The notes below the pieces were generated by a model, which saw only the letters and a list, made by a program, of their open reading frames with translations, was not told the DNA's origin and made no database searches. Of a stretch of DNA of 64,000 nucleotides, positions 35,066 through 44,834 are shown one piece after another. Where the stretch lies: assembly GCF_902150045.1 (NCBI RefSeq), contig NZ_CABFVU010000002.1, positions 918,001 through 982,000 of the forward strand, read 5' to 3'. The position numbers and the translations under genes are program-made. Within the stretch, counting starts at the first letter, position 1. Each line of letters begins with the position of its first letter. This DNA is from Chitinophaga polysaccharea. GTDB taxonomy: Bacteria > Bacteroidota > Bacteroidia > Chitinophagales > Chitinophagaceae.

Positions 35066-35230
35066 GCGGATTTTGTCTTTTTCAGGATTTAGATGATTTT
35101 TATTTTTTAGATTTTGAAGTTTTGATAAAAAAATTAAGGGAGATGAGAGCAGGTAAATTAGCTTCATCTCCCTTACTTATAATAAAAAAATCAGCGAAAT
35201 CATCTAAATCCTGAAAAAGACAAAATCCGC
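35066..35230. repeat. intergenic palindromic element, copy B
   Basis: Left arm 35066-35112 (GCGGATTTTGTC start), right arm 35182-35230 (its complement at the end). Between them a perfect 12-bp hairpin, TAAGGGAGATGA (35135-35146) with TCATCTCCCTTA (35164-35175). The left arm lacks about ten bases (CGCTGATTTT-like) that the right arm keeps. It lies between the convergent genes aroC and FKBP and may act as a two-way terminator. Confidence 0.88.
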
Positions 35231-35238
35231 GGCGACCA

Positions 35239-35955
35239 CTACTGCTCAATCGCAAGCAGCTCCACGTCGAAGATCAACGCTGCGCCTGGTCCAATTTTAG
35301 GGCCTGCACCGCGATCGCCGTATGCCAGCTCGGAAGGGATAAAAAGACGCCATTTGGAGCCTACAGGCATTAACTGCAGCGCTTCTGTCCAGCCTTTGAT
35401 AACGCCGCCTACAGGGAAGGAAATGGGTTGTCCCCTGTCTACAGAGCTATCGAACACTGTACCGTCAATTAAAGTACCGTGATAATGCGTTTTCACTTTA
35501 TCTGCGGCTGTGGGTTTAGGCCCGTTGCCTTCTTTCAGGATCTGGTATTGTAACCCATCGGGTAATGTTACCACTCCGGGTTTTACTTTATTTTCCGCCA
35601 GGAATTTAAGCCCGGCTTCACGGTTTTTGGCAGCTTTATCTGCCTTCAGTTGCTGTAAATAATTACTTATACTCATATCACATTGTTCTTTTGTCATTGT
35701 TAATGGCTGGTTTTTCAACGCATCCTGCACTGCCTTGGCCATAAGGGAAGGATTGATGTTCTCCAGCCCCTGTGCTTTCAGGTTTTCTGCAATGCTTACG
35801 CCAATTCCGTAACTCACGGAATCCAGCTTGTTCTTTAATATCGGGGCTTTAACGGCTGTTTTGGCCACGGGCTTCTTAGGTGCAGGTTTAGCCTGACTGA
35901 AACCTTGTAAGGATATGAATCCCAGGGCTCCTATGAACAGGTATTTTTTGTACAT
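35239..35955 (-). CDS. FKBP-type peptidyl-prolyl isomerase, exported
   Basis: 238 residues from ATG 35955 (a TTG two codons earlier is in frame). Signal peptide to about residue 21 (FISLQGFSQA), a Pro/Lys/Ala-rich linker, an FKBP_N helical dimerisation region (about 40-125) and an FKBP domain (about 140-238: HYHGTLIDGTVFDSS, VIKGWTEALQLMPVGSKW, IPSELAYGDRG). Mip/FkpA-like folding helper of the periplasm. The motif-rich domain is complete. Confidence 0.93.
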   Translation of the reverse strand: MYKKYLFIGALGFISLQGFSQAKPAPKKPVAKTAVKAPILKNKLDSVSYGIGVSIAENLKAQGLENINPSLMAKAVQDALKNQPLTMTKEQCDMSISNYLQQLKADKAAKNREAGLKFLAENKVKPGVVTLPDGLQYQILKEGNGPKPTAADKVKTHYHGTLIDGTVFDSSVDRGQPISFPVGGVIKGWTEALQLMPVGSKWRLFIPSELAYGDRGAGPKIGPGAALIFDVELLAIEQ

Positions 35956-36109
35956 AATCAATAATTGACAGAAATGTTAGTTAAAATAAGGCTTTTTTAA
36001 GATGATGCAAGTTAATCAATATAATATTTCACAGGTAAGCTTATGAACCTTCTGCGGAAGGTAATAAATACCGGGATGATACACTGCCGGCATCATCCCG
36101 GAGGGATCA

Positions 36110-38002
36110 TTATTTTACTACCGGCAGCACTACATTGGACGGGTGCTGTGCATCATGATAAATGCGGATGGTAGCTTTTTTGAAATCTTTATCAGTAGCC
36201 TTGTAAATGTCCATGAACTGTTGTGGATTGCGGTCTGTGAGCGGGAACCAGCTGCTTTGTACCTGGATCATAATACGGTGTCCTTTCTGAAACGTATGTG
36301 CTACATCCGGCATAGTGAATTTTACTTCAGAAGGCTGGTTAGGAACAAACGCTTCCGGTTTCTCAAAGCTGTTGCGGAATTTGCCACGCATGATCTCTCC
36401 CCGTACCAGCATCTGGTAGCCTCCCATTGGGTAGGTAGATGAAGGTACCCGCCGGTGTTCGGTTGGAGCATCTTCTTCGTATTTGAAATCGTCGGGGAAT
36501 ACATCTATCACTTTTACGATAAAATCGGCATCAGTGGTGCTGGTACTGGCTACCAGGTCGGCTACCACCGGGCCTGCCAGGGTAATATCTTTATCCAGCA
36601 CTTCGCTTTCAAATACGGCCACATCAGGTCTGCGAGCGGCAAAGCGCTGATCGTCGGTCATATAGTTGATAGTACGGCCAAAATGTACGTCTTCCGTATA
36701 AGGAACCGGTTTGGCGGGATCGCTTACATATTCGCTGAAACTGTTGGCAGCAGATGGTTTGGTAAACGATAGCTTACCATTTTCCTGTAAGTAAACGGGT
36801 TCATCTTCCATATTTGCCGGAGGCCATTTGGGAAGTTGTTTCCATTTGTTTTCGCCGGTGAAGAAGATGGTGGCCTCTGCGATATCAGGTGTGGCGCCCT
36901 TGCCTTTGAGGTAATAATTAAAGAAAGGAATTTCTACATTTTGAGCGTAGTATTCAGCGGTATTGCTGCCAAAGCGCACATTGCCCAGGTGAGTGCCATC
37001 ATTGGAGGCCCACTGGCCATGGTACCATGGCCCCATCACAATACGGTTATTGGTGGAGGGGCTTTTTGTTTCGATGGCTTTGTAGGTATTCCATGCACCA
37101 AAACAATCTTCTGCATCAAATACGCCGCCTACTATCAGCATGGCAGGTTTTACGTTGTTCAGGAAGTTACGCACGTTGCGGGCTTTCCACCAGCTGTCGT
37201 ACGTAGGGTGTGCATACATTTCATGCCAGAAGGTAACGCTGTCGCCGATAATTTTGGCAAAGTTCGGAAGCGCGCCGGTTTCCAGGTAATATTTGTAATT
37301 GTCATGGGTGTAATAGTCGATACCTTTAGGCCCTTCCGTAGTGGGTTTGGGGTGCGGGTGATCAAACACCGTGTAAAAGGAAAAGGCGTCTGCAATAAAA
37401 AAAGCACCGTTGTGATGGAAATCATCTCCCAAAAACCAATCTGTAACAGGCGCCTGGGGGCTTACTGCTTTTAGTGCAGGGTGGCCGCTCAGCGCTCCCA
37501 TAGTGGAGTAGAAGCCGGGATAGGAAATGCCGAAGATGCCCACATTGCCGTTGTTACCTTTAAGGTTCTTCACCAGCCAGTCGATGGTATCATAAGTATC
37601 GCTGGCTTCGTCAATATCTTTCTTTCCTTTTTTATCAGGATTAAATGGTCTTACGTTTACAAATTTACCTTCGCTCATCCAGGTACCTCTTACATCTTGT
37701 ATCACCATGATGTAACCTTCTTTCAGATATTCTTTATAATGATTTTTATAGAGCGGACGGAAGGCGTTTTCCCCATAAGGTGCGCAGGAATAAGGTGTGC
37801 GCGTCATCAAGATAGGATGTTTCTCCGATTGGTCTTTTGGCAGGTAAATAGAAGTAAACAGCTTAATCCCATCGCGCATGGTAATGTATACTTCTTTTTT
37901 GGTGTAGTGTTCGTGCATCCAGAGTGAATCCTGGTTAACAGCCTTACAGGCAGCCGGAATTATAAACAGCGCGGCGCAGGCCAGCAGCAGCCATTTTCTC
38001 AT
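36110..38002 (-). CDS. CocE/NonD family hydrolase (alpha-amino acid ester hydrolase-like)
   Basis: 630 residues. Possible lipoprotein signal (PAACKAV, Cys19). Alpha/beta-hydrolase of the X-Pro dipeptidyl-peptidase/CocE group: MRDGIKLFTSIYLP near residue 42, the nucleophile S160 in FGISYPGFYS, and a C-terminal jelly-roll (about 430-630) with PYTEDVHFGRT and HRIMIQVQSSWFPLTDRN. Hydrolyses esters or amides of amino acids or beta-lactam side chains in characterised relatives; the natural substrate here is unknown. Single gene in its orientation. Confidence 0.88.
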   Translation of the reverse strand: MRKWLLLACAALFIIPAACKAVNQDSLWMHEHYTKKEVYITMRDGIKLFTSIYLPKDQSEKHPILMTRTPYSCAPYGENAFRPLYKNHYKEYLKEGYIMVIQDVRGTWMSEGKFVNVRPFNPDKKGKKDIDEASDTYDTIDWLVKNLKGNNGNVGIFGISYPGFYSTMGALSGHPALKAVSPQAPVTDWFLGDDFHHNGAFFIADAFSFYTVFDHPHPKPTTEGPKGIDYYTHDNYKYYLETGALPNFAKIIGDSVTFWHEMYAHPTYDSWWKARNVRNFLNNVKPAMLIVGGVFDAEDCFGAWNTYKAIETKSPSTNNRIVMGPWYHGQWASNDGTHLGNVRFGSNTAEYYAQNVEIPFFNYYLKGKGATPDIAEATIFFTGENKWKQLPKWPPANMEDEPVYLQENGKLSFTKPSAANSFSEYVSDPAKPVPYTEDVHFGRTINYMTDDQRFAARRPDVAVFESEVLDKDITLAGPVVADLVASTSTTDADFIVKVIDVFPDDFKYEEDAPTEHRRVPSSTYPMGGYQMLVRGEIMRGKFRNSFEKPEAFVPNQPSEVKFTMPDVAHTFQKGHRIMIQVQSSWFPLTDRNPQQFMDIYKATDKDFKKATIRIYHDAQHPSNVVLPVVK

Positions 38003-38079
38003 AAACGGTTTATTTTAGATTAGATAGCGGCTAATGTAATAAAAAAATAGTGGATGGCCGGCAGGTATATGGGGAATGG

Positions 38080-38430
38080 TTACCGACCCAGTTTTTCCCT
38101 TTCTTTTTTGGGTAGGCTGGCCACTACCAGGTCGTACGATTTCCGGATCCATTCCAGCAGCAGTTTATTGGGAATGCCGGAATGTACATCTATGGTATTC
38201 CAGTGTTTTTTATTCATGTGATAGCCGGGGATTACGCCTTCATACCGCTCCCGCAGTTCAATGGCTTCTTCAGGGTCGCATTTGAGATTAATGGTTTCAA
38301 AATTTTCCAGCCCGCTGAGGGCGAACATTTTTCCACTCACTTTATAAACAAGGGTTTCATCTCCAAAAGGAAATTCTTCTGTAACGCCGGGTAAGGAAAG
38401 GCAGTATTCCTGAAATTGAGCCAGGTTCAT
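38080..38430 (-). CDS. MmcQ/YjbR family protein
   Basis: 116 residues, with the family's FPFGDETLVYKVSGKMFAL near the N-terminus, INLKCDPEEA, and YHMNKKHWNTIDV with the conserved HW pair. Small CyaY-like fold protein annotated as DNA-binding by homology to MmcQ; real function unknown. Cytoplasmic. ATG 38430 is the natural start. Confidence 0.88.
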   Translation of the reverse strand: MNLAQFQEYCLSLPGVTEEFPFGDETLVYKVSGKMFALSGLENFETINLKCDPEEAIELRERYEGVIPGYHMNKKHWNTIDVHSGIPNKLLLEWIRKSYDLVVASLPKKEREKLGR

Positions 38431-38493
38431 GAGCTATAATTATTGATGATATCAAGGTACAAAAGTCCGGAAAATTTCCGTAATGGGTATACG

Positions 38494-39420
38494 TTAATCC
38501 GCTTTAATAACTTTATAGGTGTAGCTGAGTGTTTTATTCAAACCGGCAATAGTTTGTGTTTGCGGGAAGTTAGTGGTGTCGTACATTTTGTATGTTACAG
38601 GGCAGTTCTTTGGTGCTATCTGTTCAGATTCATACCTGATATTGGTAACGAGGTGCTCACTTATTAAATACGGGTAAAACTCATTGGAGAAGAAAGGATA
38701 ATTATCGTTTACAATAGCGCGGAACAGGTTCGGGTTTTTGGCCACCTGTGCAAACAGTGGATTATTGAGTTGGCTGTAGGCTAAGTCAAACCGGCTCATT
38801 GTCAGGTTAGGGGAACCATACCGGACGAGAAAATAATTCATATCGGTAAATTGATTGACATCTTTTCCCTGGTAGCGATATTGTCTGTATATAACCGCTA
38901 TGGCCGGTATACCATCCAGCACGAGCGTATCAGTGCTTCCCTCCAGGGTTAGCAGCCGATCAGGGGTGATCTGCATATAAGCGGTATCATAACCTGAGAT
39001 CTCCGTGCCCAGCTCCCTGTAAAAAGTGGTATAAGTTACCAGTTGTGCAGGCTTCCATACAAGTGAGTCTTTCTGGCTGAGGCTTTTTACAGTATTGTCA
39101 TTTTCATTATAATATTTTGCTATTGACAGATACCCTTCCTGGTTATACTGGTAGACGATATAGCTTTGCCAGATGCGATAAGAAGGATTGTAATCCCATC
39201 TTTCTGTAACCTGGTGCTGGTCGTTATAAACGAGGCTGTCTTTAGGTACATTATTCACACGGATGGCGGTAACAAGGTAAATGTCTTTGGGCGGTTCCGG
39301 CTGTGGTGGGGGAGTGATGGTATTGTCTTTTTTACACTGGCAGCCGGGCGCTGTTATCAGCAGCAAAAGGGCTGTACCAAGTAGCAGGGTTATCAGCGGG
39401 TATGAAAGGGATGAACGCAT
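38494..39420 (-). CDS. hypothetical lipoprotein
   Basis: 308 residues. N-terminal hydrophobic signal followed by LITAPGCQCKK, a lipobox-like site (Cys27), then a Pro-rich linker (TPPPQPEPPK) typical of Bacteroidota surface lipoproteins. The body is rich in Tyr, Asn and short beta-strand-like segments (YLVTAIRVNN, YIVYQYNQEGYLS), resembling DUF4595-type YD-repeat-like lipoproteins. No catalytic motif. No functional neighbour suggests a role. Confidence 0.75.
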   Translation of the reverse strand: MRSSLSYPLITLLLGTALLLLITAPGCQCKKDNTITPPPQPEPPKDIYLVTAIRVNNVPKDSLVYNDQHQVTERWDYNPSYRIWQSYIVYQYNQEGYLSIAKYYNENDNTVKSLSQKDSLVWKPAQLVTYTTFYRELGTEISGYDTAYMQITPDRLLTLEGSTDTLVLDGIPAIAVIYRQYRYQGKDVNQFTDMNYFLVRYGSPNLTMSRFDLAYSQLNNPLFAQVAKNPNLFRAIVNDNYPFFSNEFYPYLISEHLVTNIRYESEQIAPKNCPVTYKMYDTTNFPQTQTIAGLNKTLSYTYKVIKAD

Positions 39421-39605
39421 ATGTGGATAACAACGTTTAAAGCAGCAGTTTATTGAATGCTTTCCGGCGAATTTTTCATTAAAGTTATCCAGTGTATATC
39501 GGCATGAGGAGGTATTCAGGTCTGATACCGCTAACCTGAAAAAAATAAAATTCCAGGATCCACAGCAGCTTATTTGGGTTTATCCTTTCCTGCTTAAAAA
39601 CGTTT

Positions 39606-39636
39606 AGTCCTGTACGTTATATCAACATACAGGACT
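39606..39636 (-). terminator. hairpin after the 39661 gene
   Basis: AGTCCTGTA (39606-39614) pairs with TACAGGACT (39628-39636). On the minus strand it lies 25 bases past the stop of the 39661-40173 gene and is followed by AAACGTTTTT, a modest T-run. The rest of the 39421-39660 spacer shows nothing. Confidence 0.6.
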
Positions 39637-39660
39637 GTGTAAAACAAAAACGGCAATAGA

Positions 39661-40173
39661 TTATTTTTTGCTGATACTGATGATTACACGCGAATAACGG
39701 GCATAGGTGATCTCTACTTCCTGCCCTGCCCTGTATCCTTCCAATGCCCCGCGCATCCAGTAAAACAGGCGTTTTTTCTTATTCTCCAGCAGGATCATAA
39801 TATTGGTTTGTGTGTCGTTGTTCTCCAGGTATACCGCTTCCATCGGCGCCTGCAAGGTACCTTTCTGCAAGGCGGTAAGATCCTTTTTTATAGCCCAGTA
39901 GCGTACGTCTGTTACTTTTATCAACGCAAATATCAATGCTATCACAAAGCATAACAGCCATACCCAGAACCAAAGGTTTTTGAACGACAGGAGCGAATCA
40001 TCTGCATCACCCAAACTGTTGTGGGTATACAGATAAATTTGTGGTATCACAGCAGCAACCAGTAACAACCCCAAACCTATAAGGGTGAATTTGGTTAACT
40101 GTTGCTTATTCCTCTTCAGCGCATCCTGCAATAAAAAATGTTCTTCAGTAGTAATAAAGGTGTAATCAGACAT
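39661..40173 (-). CDS. hypothetical two-helix membrane protein
   Basis: 170 residues from ATG 40173 (MSDYTFITTEEHF); the frame extends 16 codons upstream through an A/T-rich promoter-like region and is discounted. Two membrane helices, about residues 29-49 and 66-88, then a soluble C-terminal domain of about 80 residues (AVYLENNDTQTNIMILLENK, VEITYARYSRVIISI), predicted beta-rich and cytoplasmic. Not recognised as a named family. Confidence 0.7.
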   Translation of the reverse strand: MSDYTFITTEEHFLLQDALKRNKQQLTKFTLIGLGLLLVAAVIPQIYLYTHNSLGDADDSLLSFKNLWFWVWLLCFVIALIFALIKVTDVRYWAIKKDLTALQKGTLQAPMEAVYLENNDTQTNIMILLENKKKRLFYWMRGALEGYRAGQEVEITYARYSRVIISISKK

Positions 40174-40488
40174 AGTTGTTGTATGGTTTTTCAGTAGGCT
40201 AATATATAGATAAACAATCAATTAATTAAAATTATATATATAATTTTTTATCTTGTGGTTATCATTTTGCTTATTTGGGGATATTTGATAACAATATCTG
40301 TTAAAATATTATTACATATTAAGGAGATGAGATAGGGATAGTAACCCAGGGCTGCGCTTTTTTTAGCGCATTTATAATCAGGGGATATAGTTTTGAGTGG
40401 AAATAGTTTTCTATTTTGCGCTCATTATAACCCGGTCATCTGTTATTCTTCCCCATTTATTACCATGCTATCATAAATATCATAGAAA
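40174..40488 (+). promoter_or_regulatory. divergent promoter region, candidate promoter 40392-40418
   Basis: A/T-rich spacer between divergent genes. TTTG (40392-40395) and TATTTTG (40412-40418), 16 bases apart, give a plausible start for the phosphodiesterase gene. A TGCGCT-T7-AGCGCA hairpin lies at 40353-40370. Nothing else seen. Confidence 0.4.
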
Positions 40489-41745
40489 GTGAAGAAGATT
40501 TTTTTATTAGCCGCAGCCCTGTTATCAGTCAGTGTGGCCGGCTATACACAGGATACGGCCCAGCTGGTGGTGGAAGGCAGGAAGAATAGCGCCACACAGC
40601 AATCAAAGCCTTATGTTATAATGATTTCTATCGATGGCTTCCGGTATGATTATGCTGAGAAGTATAATGCACAGCATCTGCTACGCTTATCCGGCGACGG
40701 TGTTCGTGCCACCGCGATGCAACCTTCTTTTCCTTCGCTTACATTTCCCAATCACTATACATTGGCAACAGGTCTTTATCCTGCCCATCACGGCCTGGTG
40801 GATAACCTTTTTTATGACCGGAAGCGTGATGCTGTTTATAAAATAGGCAACCGTGAAGCTGTGGAAGATGGCACCTGGTATAACGGGATCCCATTATGGG
40901 TATTGGCGGAAAAACAGCAAATGATCAGCGCCAGCTATTTCTGGGTGGGATCAGAAAGCGCTGTTCAGAATGTGCGTCCTACCTATTATTTTAAATACCA
41001 GGAAAAAACGGGTATTGATCAGCGTATCGGGCAGGTGATAAACTGGCTTCGATTGCCGGAAGACCAGCGCCCGCACCTTATTACATTCTACTTTTCTGAA
41101 GTGGATCATATGGGGCATTCCTGGGGACCGGACAGCGACAGCGTACGGAGTGCTGTACAATTTGTTGATGCCGCCATCGGAAAAATGGTTGCTGAAGTTG
41201 CAAAGCTAAACCTGCCGGTAAACTTTCTCGTGGTATCAGATCATGGTATGATGCAGGCAGATACAATTCACACCATTACACTACCTGATGTTCCAGTACT
41301 TCAACCGCTGAAAAGCATGCCAGGTAACGAAAAGGTGATGTTGTACGGAAAAACAGATGAGGAAATTAAAGCGGCGTACGATTATCTCAAACAACACGAA
41401 AATCATTATACGGCTTACCTGAAAAAAGAAACGCCGGAAAGATGGCACTACGGCCAGGAAGATATCTACAACCGCATTGGTGATATCATCCTGCTGGCGG
41501 AAGCCAGCTATACTTTTGGAAACGGTAAGAGAGTACATCCGGGTCATCACGGGTACGATAATAACCTTACCGATATGAACGCCGTATTCATGGCATGGGG
41601 CCCGGCTTTTAAGACACATACCCGTATTGCCACTTTTGAAAACGTACATGTGTACCCGTTAGTGGCAAGAATATTAGGCCTTGATATTACACAGCCTATT
41701 GATGGCCGCCTGGAAATATTGGAACCGGTTTTACAACCTTTATAG
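40489..41745 (+). CDS. ectonucleotide pyrophosphatase/phosphodiesterase family protein
   Basis: 418 residues with a GTG start and signal peptide (MKKIFLLAAALLSVSVAGYTQ). Alkaline phosphatase-superfamily NPP: metal Asp49 (MISIDGFR), nucleophile Thr85 (SLTFPNHYT) with Asn88, then SEVDHMGHSWGP, VVSDHGMM and VHPGHHGYDN supplying the two-zinc ligands. Hydrolyses phosphodiester or pyrophosphate bonds of nucleotides or lipids in the periplasm. Substrate not predictable. Convergent with gcvP. Confidence 0.92.
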   Translation: MKKIFLLAAALLSVSVAGYTQDTAQLVVEGRKNSATQQSKPYVIMISIDGFRYDYAEKYNAQHLLRLSGDGVRATAMQPSFPSLTFPNHYTLATGLYPAHHGLVDNLFYDRKRDAVYKIGNREAVEDGTWYNGIPLWVLAEKQQMISASYFWVGSESAVQNVRPTYYFKYQEKTGIDQRIGQVINWLRLPEDQRPHLITFYFSEVDHMGHSWGPDSDSVRSAVQFVDAAIGKMVAEVAKLNLPVNFLVVSDHGMMQADTIHTITLPDVPVLQPLKSMPGNEKVMLYGKTDEEIKAAYDYLKQHENHYTAYLKKETPERWHYGQEDIYNRIGDIILLAEASYTFGNGKRVHPGHHGYDNNLTDMNAVFMAWGPAFKTHTRIATFENVHVYPLVARILGLDITQPIDGRLEILEPVLQPL

Positions 41746-41747
41746 TC

Positions 41748-41794
41748 AATAAAGAAGGGGACAGATCATCTATCTGCCCCCTTCTTTATTTTAT
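41748..41794. terminator. bidirectional terminator between phosphodiesterase gene and gcvP
   Basis: AATAAAGAAGGGG-CAGAT (41748-41766) pairs with ATCTG-CCCCTTCTTTATT (41772-41790) with a single mismatch. A/T-rich flanks on both strands fit two-way termination of convergent genes. Confidence 0.8.
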
Positions 41795-41808
41795 ATCGAA
41801 CCAACAGC

Positions 41809-44670
41809 TTATACAGCTGCTTCCTCATATGCACTTGCAGGTTCGCAGGTACAGATCAGGTTCCTGTCGCCGAAAGTATTATTGATACGGCTTACGGAAG
41901 GCCAGAATTTATTGGCTTTCACATATTCCAGTGGGAATGCTGCCTGCTGACGGCTGTATGGACGGGTCCATTCATCGGCGGTGATCACCTGTTGGGTATG
42001 CGGTGCATTTTTCAGTACGTTGTTCTGTTTATCGCTCAGGCCCTGCTCTACTGCACGGATCTCTTCACGGATAGCCAGCAATGCGTCGCAGAAGCGGTCC
42101 AGTTCACCTTTGTCTTCACTTTCAGTAGGCTCAATCATAATAGTGCCAGGAACCGGGAAGCTCATGGTAGGAGCGTGGAAACCATAGTCCATCAGGCGTT
42201 TGGCCACATCTTCCGCTTCAATACCGGCAGCTGCTTTAAACGGACGCAGATCTACAATGAATTCATGTGCACAGGTGCCATTAACACCGGTATACAGGAT
42301 ATCGTATGCTTTTTCCAGTCGCGCTTTCATATAGTTGGCGTTCAGGATCGCGAATTCGGAGGCCTGTTTAACGCCATTGAATCCAAGCATGCGGATGTAA
42401 GCGTAAGAGATCAGCAGGATACTTGCAGAACCGAATGGAGCCGCAGATACTGCGTTGGAAGGCTTACCATCGTTTAGTGTTACGTGTCCTGGCAGGAACG
42501 GTGCCAGGTGTTTGGCTACGCAGATAGGGCCCATGCCGGGGCCGCCACCGCCGTGAGGAATAGCGAAGGTTTTATGCAGGTTCAGGTGGCAAACATCTGC
42601 ACCGATCAGTCCGGGTGCGGTTAAGCCTACCTGGGCATTCATATTGGCGCCATCCATGTATACCTGTCCGCCGTGTTCATGTATAGTAGCGCAGATATCT
42701 TTTACACTTTCTTCATATACGCCGTAGGTCGACGGATAGGTGATCATGATACCGGCCAGGTCTTTACTGTGGGCTGCTGCTTTGGCTTTCAGGTCATCTA
42801 CATCGATGTAACCATTTTCCAGCGCTTTTACAATCACCACTTTAAAGCCAGCCATTACCGCAGATGCAGGGTTGGTACCGTGTGCACTGATCGGGATCAG
42901 CATCACGTTACGATGGCCTTCACCTATGCTCTTCTGGTATTCACGGATCACCAGCAGACCGGCGTATTCACCTTGCGCGCCACTGTTGGGTTGCAGGCTG
43001 CAGGCATCAAAGCCGGTAATTTTGCTGAGGTATTCGCCCAGTTCTTCTGCCATCTGTAAATAACCACCTACCTGGCTCTTTGGTGCAAATGGATGCATTT
43101 TGCTCCAGTGCGCCCAGCTCAGGGGAATCATTTCGGTGGCTGCATTGAGCTTCATGGTGCAGGAACCCAGGGATATCATGGAGGTGTTGAGGGAAAGATC
43201 CTTGTTCTCAAGCATCTTCAGGTAACGCATCATCAGCGATTCGCTGTGGTAGCTGTTAAACACCGGGTATTGCAGGTAAGGGGAAGTACGCTGCAGATCA
43301 GCAGGGATGCCGGTGGTACCGCCGGAAACGGCTGCTGCGTCTGTAGTACCTGCGCCAAATATGTGCAGGATATCGTTTACATCGGCAATGGTAGTGGTTT
43401 CATCGAGGGAGATACCCACATTGCCATTGGCGAAGTAACGGAAGTTGATACCCATTGCTTCTGCAGCATCTTTCACGTTGGCGCCTTCTACCACAATAGT
43501 ATCGAAGAAACTGTCGGATGCCAGTTTGAAGCCCTTGGCTTTCAGTTTACCTGCCAGTGTATTGGTGAGCAGGGAAACACGGGTAGCAATATTTTTCAGG
43601 CCTTCCGGACCGTGATATACCGCGTACATGGCAGCCATATTGGCCAGCAATGCCTGCGCAGTACAGATATTGGAAGTAGCCTTTTCACGTTTGATGTGTT
43701 GTTCGCGGGTTTGCAGTGCCATACGCAGCGCACGGCCACCGTTGGCATCAATGCTCACACCAATGATACGTCCGGGGATGGAGCGTTTAAAGTCGTCCTT
43801 CACCGCAAAGAATGCGGCATGCGGGCCACCAAAGCCCAATGGAACGCCAAAGCGCTGGGCAGAACCAAAGGCTGCATCTGCGCCCATATCGCCGGGAGAG
43901 GTGAGCAGGGTCAGTGCCAGCAGGTCGGTAGCTACACCCACAAATGCGCCCACTGCATGTACCTGTTCGATGAAAGCGCGGTAATCGGCAGCAGCGCCCA
44001 CATTGTCGGGGTACTGGATCAATGCGCCAAAGTATAATTCATCGAAGGCAGCGGTTTTGTAATCGCCTACTATCACTTCAATATGAAGCGGGGTAGCGCG
44101 GGTATAGATCACATCCAGCGTTTGCGGATATACATTCTTATCTACAAAAAACTTAGGCCTGGTTACATGGTCATGATCCTTGTTCAGGGCATTGAAGAAC
44201 ATTGTCATGGCTTCCGCAGCCGCAGTGGCTTCATCCAGGAGGGAGGCGTTGGCAATGGGCAGGCCGGTCAGGTCACACACCATGGTCTGGTAGTTCAGCA
44301 AACTTTCCAGGCGGCCCTGGGAAATTTCTGCCTGGTAAGGGGTATACTGTGTATACCATCCCGGGTTCTCAAATACATTACGCAGGATAACGCTTGGGGT
44401 AATCGTATCAAAGTAGCCCTGGCCAATATAATTGCGGTATACTTTGTTCTTCAGCGATATTTCCTTCAGATGGCGGAGATAATCACTTTCACTCATCGCA
44501 GCCGGAATTGCCAATGGCTGCTGCATGCGGATGGCGCCCGGAACGGTCTTGCTGATCAGCTGGTCAAGGTTGGAGGCCCCGATGGTTTCCAGCATCTGGT
44601 TGGTCTCTCTTTCATTCGGCCCTATGTGACGGTGCACGAATTCATTTTGTTGAATATCAAAAAGATTCAT
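41809..44670 (-). CDS. gcvP: glycine dehydrogenase (decarboxylating), P-protein
   Basis: 953 residues, full-length fused P1/P2 form. PLP lysine lies in LNLHKTFAIPHGGGGPG (about residue 702). N-terminal IGPNERETNQML and the FIGQGYFDT-type region (YIGQGYFDTITPSVI) are typical. Decarboxylates glycine and transfers the aminomethyl group to GcvH lipoate. gcvH and gcvT are not in the window. I looked for a glycine riboswitch upstream and saw none. Confidence 0.97.
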   Translation of the reverse strand: MNLFDIQQNEFVHRHIGPNERETNQMLETIGASNLDQLISKTVPGAIRMQQPLAIPAAMSESDYLRHLKEISLKNKVYRNYIGQGYFDTITPSVILRNVFENPGWYTQYTPYQAEISQGRLESLLNYQTMVCDLTGLPIANASLLDEATAAAEAMTMFFNALNKDHDHVTRPKFFVDKNVYPQTLDVIYTRATPLHIEVIVGDYKTAAFDELYFGALIQYPDNVGAAADYRAFIEQVHAVGAFVGVATDLLALTLLTSPGDMGADAAFGSAQRFGVPLGFGGPHAAFFAVKDDFKRSIPGRIIGVSIDANGGRALRMALQTREQHIKREKATSNICTAQALLANMAAMYAVYHGPEGLKNIATRVSLLTNTLAGKLKAKGFKLASDSFFDTIVVEGANVKDAAEAMGINFRYFANGNVGISLDETTTIADVNDILHIFGAGTTDAAAVSGGTTGIPADLQRTSPYLQYPVFNSYHSESLMMRYLKMLENKDLSLNTSMISLGSCTMKLNAATEMIPLSWAHWSKMHPFAPKSQVGGYLQMAEELGEYLSKITGFDACSLQPNSGAQGEYAGLLVIREYQKSIGEGHRNVMLIPISAHGTNPASAVMAGFKVVIVKALENGYIDVDDLKAKAAAHSKDLAGIMITYPSTYGVYEESVKDICATIHEHGGQVYMDGANMNAQVGLTAPGLIGADVCHLNLHKTFAIPHGGGGPGMGPICVAKHLAPFLPGHVTLNDGKPSNAVSAAPFGSASILLISYAYIRMLGFNGVKQASEFAILNANYMKARLEKAYDILYTGVNGTCAHEFIVDLRPFKAAAGIEAEDVAKRLMDYGFHAPTMSFPVPGTIMIEPTESEDKGELDRFCDALLAIREEIRAVEQGLSDKQNNVLKNAPHTQQVITADEWTRPYSRQQAAFPLEYVKANKFWPSVSRINNTFGDRNLICTCEPASAYEEAAV

Positions 44671-44798
44671 GATGTAAGCAGGTAATTTGAAATAGAATGC
44701 GCAAAGCTATGCAGATTTTAAGCAACGGCCAAACAATCAGCACTGGCGGGGGAAAACGGTGATAAATGATCCATCGGGAAAGTGTTCCTGTGTCATAA

Positions 44799-44828
44799 TT
44801 TTGTCCACCGACTATTTACCTATCTTTG
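44799..44828 (+). promoter_or_regulatory. promoter of the YkgJ-family gene
   Basis: TTTTG (44799-44803), 17 bases, TATCTTTG (44821-44828): a close match to the Bacteroidota consensus. The ATG at 44835 is only six bases further, so the mRNA would be nearly leaderless. Confidence 0.65.
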
Positions 44829-44834
44829 CATCAA

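Noticed and set aside
43093..44037. Long open frame antisense to gcvP (314 codons)
   Set aside because: Lies wholly inside the conserved gcvP coding region; a by-product of its codon usage. The same applies to long antisense frames at 36836-37474, 56611-57570 and 30936-31631.
44671..44834. Possible glycine riboswitch upstream of gcvP
   Set aside because: The spacer is too short and A/T-rich, without the paired aptamer cores; it holds only the divergent promoter.
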